Part shown: piece by piece, positions 16,077 through 23,276 of the stretch
Numbering within the stretch: the first letter of the stretch is position 1
Layout of the letters: the number at the start of each line of letters is the position of its first letter
Assembly (NCBI GenBank): GCA_003551625.1
Contig: PUNC01000132.1
Location: forward strand, 1-43,133
Origin: PVC group bacterium
Lineage (GTDB): Bacteria; Auribacterota; Erginobacteria; Erginobacterales; PUNC01
Length of the DNA stretch: 43,133 nt
Direction of reading: 5' to 3'
Position numbers and translations under genes: made by a program
Notes under the pieces: model-generated
Databases searched by the model: none
What the model saw: the letters and a program-made list of their open reading frames with translations, nothing else
What the model was told of the DNA's origin: nothing

Positions 16077-17393
16077 TTAACGGTCTTTATTCATCCTCTC
16101 GGCCAGGAGGCGGGCCTTTTTCCAGACCGCGTCCATATTGAGATAGGCGAACTCGCCCCAGCGCCCCAAAGTTTCGATCCCGGTCTCCCGGCAGTATTCC
16201 AGGATCAGTTCCCGGTCCCGGGAATATCCGTGGGTGTTGACCACGTAACCGTAAGGCTCCCAGATCGCGCGCGTTTTGACCGGCACGCCGGAAGGAATCA
16301 GATCAAGCCGGCGCAGCTGTTCGGTGGTCTTCTTCGCGATGGCGTTGACGTCCGGGGCTTCGCTATCGGCGCCGCCGGGCAGCGTTATCTCCGCCATAGC
16401 CGCGTGGAGGTTGGGCGGAACCAGTCGTCCCCCGAGATAATTCACCCAGGAAACCCGATGCGGAAGGATCTCCGGGTCGGGGATATAGACCGCCAGCCGA
16501 TCGGCCGGCTCGGCACGGGGGTAGGTGATCAGGACCAGGACCAGTCCGTTGACCTTGAGTCTCCCGGCCGCCTCAAGAATCTCGGGAGGCGGCGCAGGCT
16601 TTAAGAAACCCAGCATCTCATTCACGGGCAGGCAGCAGACTACTTCCGGGTACTCGCGCTCTCCCTTAAAAGTCTTCACCTTCCAAATGCCGTTATTTCT
16701 CTCCAGACCGGTCACTTCCGCGCCGGTTATCAGCCGGGGGCGATTTCTCATCAACGCCCGGACCAGGGCTTCGATCCCGCCTTCGCGGGGATGGTAAAAG
16801 TGGAGCTGGTGGGTATAGCCCTCGGTCGAGACGCCGACGGCGGACTTGATCATATCGTCGGCTTCGATCCGGGGGATTCTCTCCACCCATTCCGTTCCCA
16901 GTTCCCGGGCGGGATGCTTCCAGATCTTCTCGTTGTAGGGAAGGAAGTAGGCTTCGGCCAGGGCGGGGCCGAACATCCGGTAGGACCAGTCCTCGAGATT
17001 GCGAACCTCGCGTCCGGCTTCGGGGTTGAAGAGAAATTCCTTCAGGCAGCGGTAACGATCCTCCGGCTCCAGGGCGTGAATATCGTTCTCGAACGGATAT
17101 TTTACGAAGCGGCCGCGGTAGAAGATGGAATTGCGGCGGAAGTGTTTCTCGACATTGACCCCGAGAATATCCACCATCTCTTTGAGCGTCTCCCCGTCCC
17201 GGGAAAACATAATGTGCGGGCCGCGGTCGCAGACCACGCCGTCCGCCTCCCAGGATCGGCACAGACCTCCCGGGCGGTCTTCCTTCTCCAGGACCTCGGA
17301 GGGGACTCTCAAAAAGTGCTGGAGGGCCACCCCCGCCAGCCCCCCGCCCAGGATCCCGATCCCCGGCGCTTCTTTGCCGGTATTCTTTTTCAT
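16077..17393 (-). CDS. FAD-dependent UDP-galactopyranose mutase-like protein
   Basis: This 438-residue protein has the FAD Rossmann motif GILGGGLAG (13-21), an acidic residue after strand two, and PGGLCRSW (41-48). The stretch SIFYRGRFVKYPFEN and the EAYFLPYNEKIW segment resemble UDP-galactopyranose mutases and the related amine-oxidase/protoporphyrinogen-oxidase superfamily. A mutase or nucleotide-sugar oxidoreductase role is likely in this setting, but substrate residues cannot be assigned confidently. Its TAA stop is part of a TTAATCCTGTC repeat. Confidence 0.7.
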   Translation of the reverse strand: MKKNTGKEAPGIGILGGGLAGVALQHFLRVPSEVLEKEDRPGGLCRSWEADGVVCDRGPHIMFSRDGETLKEMVDILGVNVEKHFRRNSIFYRGRFVKYPFENDIHALEPEDRYRCLKEFLFNPEAGREVRNLEDWSYRMFGPALAEAYFLPYNEKIWKHPARELGTEWVERIPRIEADDMIKSAVGVSTEGYTHQLHFYHPREGGIEALVRALMRNRPRLITGAEVTGLERNNGIWKVKTFKGEREYPEVVCCLPVNEMLGFLKPAPPPEILEAAGRLKVNGLVLVLITYPRAEPADRLAVYIPDPEILPHRVSWVNYLGGRLVPPNLHAAMAEITLPGGADSEAPDVNAIAKKTTEQLRRLDLIPSGVPVKTRAIWEPYGYVVNTHGYSRDRELILEYCRETGIETLGRWGEFAYLNMDAVWKKARLLAERMNKDR

Positions 17394-17422
17394 ATTTTTT
17401 CTTTCATTAACTACGAATCACA

Positions 17423-17456
17423 CCCGCCCTCCATTACTCCGTGCAGGAGCGGCGGG
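17423..17456. repeat. GCCCGCC-type hairpin element, solo copy
   Basis: Same hairpin as 13257-13292 with a slightly altered loop (ATTACTCCGTGCA), followed by GCAAGCAGATTTACGCAGATG. Confidence 0.75.
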
Positions 17457-17570
17457 CAAGCAGATTTACGCAGATGCGGACCGGTTTGTTGCTCCGCAGC
17501 CTCGCCCGATTATTTGACAGGATCACGAGATCAACTGGATAAAATTAATGCTCCGCGGCCCCATAAAGAC

Positions 17571-17715
17571 CGTAATCAGTGATCGGTGAACCGTCCCGAT
17601 GAACGACTATCGGGATCTCCGTCGAAGCCGGACAGGTTCGCTTTGCTACGATGATCCGGGAAAAGGCCCATTCCCTCGGCCTCTTATTCTCGCGCGGAGA
17701 CGCTGAGACGCGGGG
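17571..17715. repeat. Composite repeat C2, copy 2
   Basis: CGTAATCAGT, GTCCCGATGAACGACTATCGGGA hairpin, GCTACGATGATCCGG, AAAGGCCC..CTCGGCC, TATTCTCGCGC and GACGCTGAGACGCGGGG follow in order. It belongs to the gene-free stretch 17394-18014, which consists almost wholly of repeats. Confidence 0.88.
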
Positions 17716-17737
17716 AATCTTATATTTCACCCTTCAT

Positions 17738-17886
17738 CCCCGGGCTTTCGCCCGGGGCTAACCCTGTGCCGCCCCCTGCGGGGATTTTTTTTAGCCTCCG
17801 CAGGAGGCGAAACTTCTTTAGCCCCCGGTGTAAACCGGGGGAAAAGGAGAGCTTAGATTATCCCTCAGCCCCCGCAGGGGGCGACA
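17738..17886. repeat. GC-rich hairpin repeat block, copy 3
   Basis: A shorter version of the blocks at 6495 and 13418 with the same module order, including CCCCTGCGGGG followed by a T-tract (17773-17792). Confidence 0.9.
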
Positions 17887-17901
17887 CAAAGTTTATTTTT
17901 T

Positions 17902-18031
17902 CCAGCGCCTCTGCGTCCCTGCTTGTCCGCCTCTCCTGCACAAAGTAATGGAGGGCGGGCGCGAGATAATTATTTCAGACCTGTTCGTCGGCCGTTACCT
18001 AATAGTCTAACAGTCTAAGCCCCTACAGCCT
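17902..18031. repeat. Sugar-phosphate-locus repeat train: hairpin module and composite C3, copy 2
   Basis: CGCCTCTGCGTCCCTGC module with the reversed hairpin (to 17965), overlapping GCGCGAGATAAT, TTTCAGACC, GCCGTTACCTAATAG and CTAACAGTCTAAGCCCC units to 18031. The last part encodes the C-terminal residues and stop of the epimerase at 18015. Confidence 0.85.
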
Positions 18032-18953
18032 GTTTTACCCCCAGCGCCTTCTCCACCGCCTCGCGGGACGAATACTTCGCCCGCCAGCCCAGACGCTCCA
18101 TCTTGGCCACGTCCAGCAGCATCTTCGGCACGTCGCCCGGCCAGCCCTGCCTGCCGCCGGCATACACGATTTCAGCGGAAGAGCCGGACGCCTTGAGGAA
18201 AAGACGGGCGATCTCGGCAACCTTCATCCGGTCGCGGGTTCCGAGGTTGAAGATCTCGGCGTTTCCCGGAGAATGCTCCAACCCGAAGACCATCCCCTCG
18301 ACGCAGTCGCCCACCCAGAGATACGACTTGTTCTGGCGGCCGTCGCCCAGCACTTCCAGCTTCCGCGGATCGCGGCGGAGCTTGCGGGTGAAATCGAAGA
18401 GGATGCCGTGGGTAAGGCGGGGACTCGCCACGTTGGCGAAGCGGAAGATCCACGAACGGAAGCCGAAACAGTGAGTCCAGGCGCTGATCAATCCCTCGCA
18501 GGCAAGCTTGCTGGCGCCGTAGAGGGAGAGGGGGCGAAGCGGACCATAGTCCTCGGGAGTGGGAATCACACCGGGCAGTCCGAAGACCACCGAGCTCGAG
18601 GCGAAGACTACCTTCTTCACCCCGGTCTTCTTCATCGCCTGGAGCAGGTTGAAGGTCGCCACCGTCCCCTGCTCGAAGTCAAGCTCGGGTTTGGTCAGAC
18701 TGCCGCGGATGTCGGGGTTGGCGGCCAGGTGAAAAACGGTTTCGTGCCCGCGCAAGGATTTTTCCAGCTCCGCGCGATCGAGAAGATCGCCTTTCACCAG
18801 GGAGAAGTTACTCTCCCCGGTAAGATCCTTGATGAAAGAACGCCGACCGGAGCTGAAATTGTCGTAAACGGTGACACTGTCGCCCCGGCCGACCAGGTAT
18901 TCGGCCAGATAACTCCCGATCGATCCCGCGCCGCCGGTTATGAAAAAATTCAC
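18015..18953 (-). CDS. NAD-dependent epimerase/dehydratase (extended SDR), copy B
   Basis: This 312-residue protein starts at GTG 18953 behind the clearest ribosome site in the window (AAGGAGG, five bases away). GGAGSIGS (7-14) replaces the more usual GxxGFIG, followed by VYDNFSSG, FASSSVVFG and YxxxK (Tyr145, Lys149). A DGRQNKSYLWVGD segment aligns with DGRQSKSYLHVSD of the paralogue at 12223-13155, and both end in GDVPxxxxD-type sugar-binding regions. The final residues (about QAVGA) are read from repeat DNA. The substrate is presumably a nucleotide sugar. Confidence 0.85.
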   Translation of the reverse strand: MNFFITGGAGSIGSYLAEYLVGRGDSVTVYDNFSSGRRSFIKDLTGESNFSLVKGDLLDRAELEKSLRGHETVFHLAANPDIRGSLTKPELDFEQGTVATFNLLQAMKKTGVKKVVFASSSVVFGLPGVIPTPEDYGPLRPLSLYGASKLACEGLISAWTHCFGFRSWIFRFANVASPRLTHGILFDFTRKLRRDPRKLEVLGDGRQNKSYLWVGDCVEGMVFGLEHSPGNAEIFNLGTRDRMKVAEIARLFLKASGSSAEIVYAGGRQGWPGDVPKMLLDVAKMERLGWRAKYSSREAVEKALGVKQAVGA

Positions 18954-18981
18954 AACCCCCTCCTTTTCCCCCCATATATTT

Positions 18982-19006
18982 GACAGGATAACAGGATCAA
19001 CAGGAT
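18982..19006 (+). repeat. Left inverted flank of GxxExxY cassette 2
   Basis: GACAGGATAACAGGAT array, identical over 25 bases to 7759-7783, preceded by CCCCCCATATATTT. Its reverse complement (23 of 25) is at 19539-19563. Confidence 0.87.
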
Positions 19007-19044
19007 AACAGATAAAGTATTCATTGTGATTTCAGAACACTCTA

Positions 19045-19419
19045 TCACCCAACCAACCTTTTCAGTTTTCGTTTAACTTCAACTTTTTCTTCAGCAAAAT
19101 TCAACAATAACCCCACCGGTAACCGGGTAGCCACAAGATAGTTCACCAACTGCACTTCGTGAGCCCTTGATAACTGTTTTACCGATTTCAGCTCGATAAT
19201 AATGGTCCCATCAACAACCATATCCGCCACAAAATCGCCCACAACCTCACCCTCATAAAAGACTTTTATACTTTTCTGGGATTCAACCGATATCTCCGCC
19301 TTTCTCAACTCGATCAGCATACATTTTTCATACACGCTTTCCAAGAAACCGTAACCCATCCGATTATAAACCCGGTAAGCGCACCCAATTACTTTTTCAG
19401 TTAATTCTTCGTATTCCAT
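19045..19419 (-). CDS. GxxExxY family protein, copy 2
   Basis: This 124-residue protein begins at ATG 19419. It has GYGFLESVYEKC (the family motif) and DFVADMVVDGTIIIELK, a pattern suggesting a PD-(D/E)XK nuclease-like fold. About 100 of 121 aligned residues are identical to copy 1, with a 35-residue identical run near the N-terminus. The base composition looks lower in GC than the flanking sugar genes. The gene is enclosed by inverted CAGGAT arrays. Family function is not established. Confidence 0.85.
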   Translation of the reverse strand: MEYEELTEKVIGCAYRVYNRMGYGFLESVYEKCMLIELRKAEISVESQKSIKVFYEGEVVGDFVADMVVDGTIIIELKSVKQLSRAHEVQLVNYLVATRLPVGLLLNFAEEKVEVKRKLKRLVG

Positions 19420-19449
19420 AGCAACCCTGCATTGACGTTCAATTAATCA

Positions 19450-19600
19450 CAGGAGAGGGCGCGGAGCCACCTATCGTGCCTGCCCCGATAGTATTTCATC
19501 GGGGTCTAATAATAGGGGCCGCGGGTGCGGAGCAATTCATCCTGTCAATCCTGTTATCCTGTCTAATAATAGGGGCCGCGGATGCGGAGCAGCCCGGTCA
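19450..19600. repeat. Mosaic upstream of GxxExxY copy 2
   Basis: GCGCGGAGC or GGTGCGGAGC units, a CCCGAT-AGTATTTC-ATCGGG hairpin after CGTGCCTGC, TCTAATAATAGGGGCC twice, and the inverted CAGGAT array at 19539-19563. It parallels 8270-8500 module for module. Confidence 0.87.
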
Positions 19601-19622
19601 ATCCCCTCCATCCCTCCGGCAA

Positions 19623-21788
19623 TTACGGGGTCGGGGCGGGTATCGGATCGCGGGGCCGGCTTGCCGGATTCAGGTAACCCACGGAACGCAGCTGCCTCTC
19701 CACGTCCTCGCGCAGCCCCGGACGGCGGCGCGTCTCCCGGGCCTCCGGGATCCGTTCCAGGTATTCCCGGTACTCCTCCTTTATCCGCTCGACGACTTCC
19801 GGATGCGCCGCCGAAAGATCCCTCTCCCTTTCCGGGTCGGAGCGGAGGTCGAAGAGAAAGACGCTCTGCTCCCTCGGCCAGGAACTCCCGTGGCGGCGCA
19901 GCTCGGGATCGACCACCAACTGCCAGTCGGAGTCGATCACCGTATAGGACCATTCAAAATCCTCGCCTTCCGCGGCCGCCTCCGAATGGTCCTCCTCATC
20001 GGGCAAGAAACCGTGCTCGGCGACCACCGGCTCCGGCGTGATGAAGATCTCGGCCAATTCTCGCGAATCAAGCCGGTCCCGGTCGGCGGCGAGCGCCGCC
20101 ACCAGGTAAAAGAACCTGTCCAGCGAGACCGGCTCGGAAACTCGACGGGAGTCAAGATCGGGATGGACGATCATCAACGGCACCCGGATGACCGGCTCGA
20201 AGAGACCCTTGTGATGGCCGACAAGATTGAACTCCCCGATAAATTCCCCGTGGTCGGAGGTGACGATGAAGACGGTTCGCTCGATCTGCCCCAGGGATTC
20301 GACAAGACGGTAAAGCTCCCGAAAGCGGTGATCGGTGTAATGAACGCTTAAGTCGAATTCCCCGGAAAAATCATAGCGCTCCACGGCCTGCCCGGCGGTC
20401 CATTCGCCATAGGGATGATAGCGGTCGTGAACGTTCATCCAGTTCTTGAAGAGGAAGACGGGCCCCGTGCGGCGGGACCGGAGCAACAGTTCGGCGACCG
20501 CGCGCAGCTGGATGCGGTCCAGGGTGAAAGCGTAGAAGGGGTCGAACCGATACCGGATCCAGTCCAGCAGCATCCGGCCGGGAAAGCGGTCGGGGTAGCG
20601 ACGGAAAGAGACCCGGTCTCCCGCCCTCGCGCCCCCGCCCACGAATAGATCGGCGTGGACCGCGGTCTTCTCCAGAAACCTCACCTCGGAAAACCCCTTG
20701 TCCAGCGAGTGCACCCAGGAGTTTTCGGTAAATAGCGCGGTGCGGTAACCGATATCCTCCAGACTGTCGGCCAGGGTGAACTCCCCCCGGTAGCGCAGAA
20801 CGTCGGCGCCGTCGCCCAGATGGTAGCCGTGGGCGCGGTAGCTCAAACCCAGGAAAAAACTGGCGTGGGTGGGAAGAGTGTAGTTGGAAGGCGTGTAGGC
20901 CTCGTCGAATATCAAAGCTCCGGGAACAAGCTCGTTGAGGAAAGGAGTGGTGACCCTTCGGTAGCCGTAAACCGGCGACCGGCTGGAACGCATCGTGTCC
21001 CAGCAGGAGACGATTATGTGGGGGCGTCCCGACCTCGGCGGAGAACCGTAATAGAAAGAGGTAATTACGGCCGCCGCCGCCGCGGCCAGAATCGTCTTTC
21101 CGGCCAACCGTTCGACGCTCCAATCCCGCCGGAGAACATACCGGGAGACGGCGATAAACCCGATCGCGACCACGGCTAAACCCGGGTAGAGCGGACGCAG
21201 GAGGACCAAGCTCGATCTGAGCGGGACCTCAAGCTGGGTCGTCGCCATCGCCCGGTTAAAGATTACCGCCCAGACGGCGCCGGCAAGAAGAGCCAGCAAC
21301 CCCAGCTTCAACCCGTCCTTCCGGTAAGTTTCGGCGGAACAGCCCCGCCGAAAACGAACCACGAGAAATATTATCCCCAACGCCGCCAACGGCAGCGCCC
21401 AGCTCAACCAGCCGTCACGCGGCGGGGGCGCGGAATGGAAACGAAACAGGCCCCGCCGCATCATCACGTCCACCAGCGTCCTGCCCAGAACCGCCGCCAG
21501 GACGACCAGGGAGGCGGCCTGGGCCCCGCGATGCCAGGGAATACCACCCCGGGACAGCCGGCGAAAACCTTCCACCACCGCGCCGGCGAAAAGGAATAGA
21601 ACCGCCCAGACAACCATCTCCAACGCCGCCCCGATCGGAATGGCGGAGACCGGCCAGGCGGAAATGAAAAAATACACCGCGAAACGCCCGAAAAGGGCGT
21701 TGAAGAACACGACAGCGGCGCCGAAGATCGCGCCCAGGGCGACCCATTCCTTCAAAAAGCCAAATTTTATCGTTTTGTTGACGGGCAT
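19623..21788 (-). CDS. Membrane-anchored sulfatase/phosphotransferase-fold protein
   Basis: This is a 721-residue protein from ATG 21788 (TTG 21794 adds two residues). About six to seven hydrophobic segments fill the first 250 residues, then an alkaline-phosphatase-superfamily domain begins: CWDTMRSSRSPVYGY, TPSNYTLPTHASFF and VTSDHGEFIGEF with GHHKGLFEPVIRVP. The catalytic position carries Thr in TLPTH rather than the formylglycine Cys/Ser in CxPSR. That fits the LtaS/phosphoethanolamine-transferase side of the superfamily or related sulfatase-like proteins rather than a classical sulfatase. It may decorate an outer-surface polymer. The C-terminal tail (RERDLSAAHPEVVERI) resembles sulfatase C-termini. 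Confidence 0.78.
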   Translation of the reverse strand: MPVNKTIKFGFLKEWVALGAIFGAAVVFFNALFGRFAVYFFISAWPVSAIPIGAALEMVVWAVLFLFAGAVVEGFRRLSRGGIPWHRGAQAASLVVLAAVLGRTLVDVMMRRGLFRFHSAPPPRDGWLSWALPLAALGIIFLVVRFRRGCSAETYRKDGLKLGLLALLAGAVWAVIFNRAMATTQLEVPLRSSLVLLRPLYPGLAVVAIGFIAVSRYVLRRDWSVERLAGKTILAAAAAAVITSFYYGSPPRSGRPHIIVSCWDTMRSSRSPVYGYRRVTTPFLNELVPGALIFDEAYTPSNYTLPTHASFFLGLSYRAHGYHLGDGADVLRYRGEFTLADSLEDIGYRTALFTENSWVHSLDKGFSEVRFLEKTAVHADLFVGGGARAGDRVSFRRYPDRFPGRMLLDWIRYRFDPFYAFTLDRIQLRAVAELLLRSRRTGPVFLFKNWMNVHDRYHPYGEWTAGQAVERYDFSGEFDLSVHYTDHRFRELYRLVESLGQIERTVFIVTSDHGEFIGEFNLVGHHKGLFEPVIRVPLMIVHPDLDSRRVSEPVSLDRFFYLVAALAADRDRLDSRELAEIFITPEPVVAEHGFLPDEEDHSEAAAEGEDFEWSYTVIDSDWQLVVDPELRRHGSSWPREQSVFLFDLRSDPERERDLSAAHPEVVERIKEEYREYLERIPEARETRRRPGLREDVERQLRSVGYLNPASRPRDPIPAPTP

Positions 21789-21866
21789 TTCCAACCGGTT
21801 ACAGGTTTTGCCGTTCAGCCAAGCTTACCGCAAAAGTTATCCTTTGGAAAGACGGACGCCCCGATC

Positions 21867-23183
21867 TCAAGGCGCGGTCAAATTAGGCCAGGGGGAATGA
21901 AAGTAGTAAAAAGGACCCCAGAACATCACCAGCCAGAACAGCGCCAGGTGCAAACCGGCAAGAATCCAAAGGGGTGTTTTCAGTCCCGGCCGGCGGCGGA
22001 TAAGAGCCTGGAAACCAAGCGCCACAAAGGCAACCTGGCTTCCGATGGAAAAGAGAAGATGGCGAACGTGGCTTCCCGGCTGATAGAAAAATATATTGGC
22101 CGTAAACCACACCAGAATATACAGCAGCGGCCATATCGAAACCACAAAACAATCGGGGCGGGCGGGCGAAGCTCGAACCGCGGACGCCAGGCCGAAGATG
22201 CCGCAAAACGTCATTAACAGGGCGGTTGCCAGGAATAACGCGGTGACATTGGGATCCGGGGGATGCGGCAGGTGAACCGGCGGAACCCAGTTGGACAGAA
22301 ACATCGACGCCCAGAACGACCGGTCCGCCCGGTTGATGAACTCCGACGCGCGCGGTTCGACCTGGAAAGGCCTTTGAAATATCGGAACCAGGGGGAAAGA
22401 AAACAGGTCCGACTCGCGCGGGTGATCGTCGAGCCTCTCCCGGTGCGTGAACTCGATCGGATTAACGCCGAGAGTTCGAGGAAACCGAATTATCGAGGGA
22501 GCGTAGAACACAAAGCAGACCAAGGATAAAACAGCCGCCCGATTCAATATCGCTCTCCACCGCTCGCGGTAATACCAACGCCTCGCGAGCAAGCAGAGCG
22601 CCGCGGCCACAAGCATAGCCGGGGCCGTCATCTTCATCAGAGCCGCCACACCCAGCAGCACACCAAGAACGACTACCCGCGAATACGCCGGCGGGTCGGG
22701 ATCCCGCATTATTTGGATCGTCTGCAGCAGGGCCGCGGTCCCCCAGAAAGCAAACGCCATATCGTTGCTGACGGTGACGGAGATGACGACAAAACCCGTG
22801 AAGGACCCGAAAACGAGGAAAGCCGTCCCGCGGGCATCCGGATCGGCCACCAATCGACGAACGATCACCGCCACCAGCGAAATAACGCCGAGGGCGTAAA
22901 GCAGGGACAGCCCCTGGGCGGCTCTTTTGGTATAGAGCGCCGGTCCGCCTCGAACCAGCTCCGCGCCTCTAATCGCCAGGGCGGCGAGGGTATGATGAAA
23001 CAGCGGATGATTAGCCATTCTCATACCCGGTTCATCCGGTGCCGGCCAGCTCCAGGTCCGCGAGATTTCCCTGATGACGCTAAGATGGTCGTCCAACTGC
23101 AGCAGCGGAAAACGGTAGAAAGCCAAGAGACAGGCGATAGCCAGCGGCAGCAGAAACAACCAATCGCATTTATCGATCTTCAT
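21867..23183 (-). CDS. Polytopic membrane protein, GT-C-like glycosyltransferase
   Basis: This 438-residue protein runs from ATG 23183; a TTG at 23237 would add 18 unlikely residues. It has about ten hydrophobic segments. The first loop has LLQLDDHLSVI with the adjacent acidic pair expected in GT-C enzymes, followed by an HPLFHHTLA stretch. The end is short and hydrophobic, without a large soluble domain. It lies between the sulfatase-fold gene and the YfhO-like gene on the same strand. Donor and acceptor unknown. Confidence 0.62.
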   Translation of the reverse strand: MKIDKCDWLFLLPLAIACLLAFYRFPLLQLDDHLSVIREISRTWSWPAPDEPGMRMANHPLFHHTLAALAIRGAELVRGGPALYTKRAAQGLSLLYALGVISLVAVIVRRLVADPDARGTAFLVFGSFTGFVVISVTVSNDMAFAFWGTAALLQTIQIMRDPDPPAYSRVVVLGVLLGVAALMKMTAPAMLVAAALCLLARRWYYRERWRAILNRAAVLSLVCFVFYAPSIIRFPRTLGVNPIEFTHRERLDDHPRESDLFSFPLVPIFQRPFQVEPRASEFINRADRSFWASMFLSNWVPPVHLPHPPDPNVTALFLATALLMTFCGIFGLASAVRASPARPDCFVVSIWPLLYILVWFTANIFFYQPGSHVRHLLFSIGSQVAFVALGFQALIRRRPGLKTPLWILAGLHLALFWLVMFWGPFYYFHSPWPNLTAP

Positions 23184-23276
23184 TGATACACCGTGATGGT
23201 AATTTACGTATAACTGTATTTGTGAAGAAATCTCCAACAGTCCCGGAACAGACCGCGAAAAGCGACACGACCCGGA

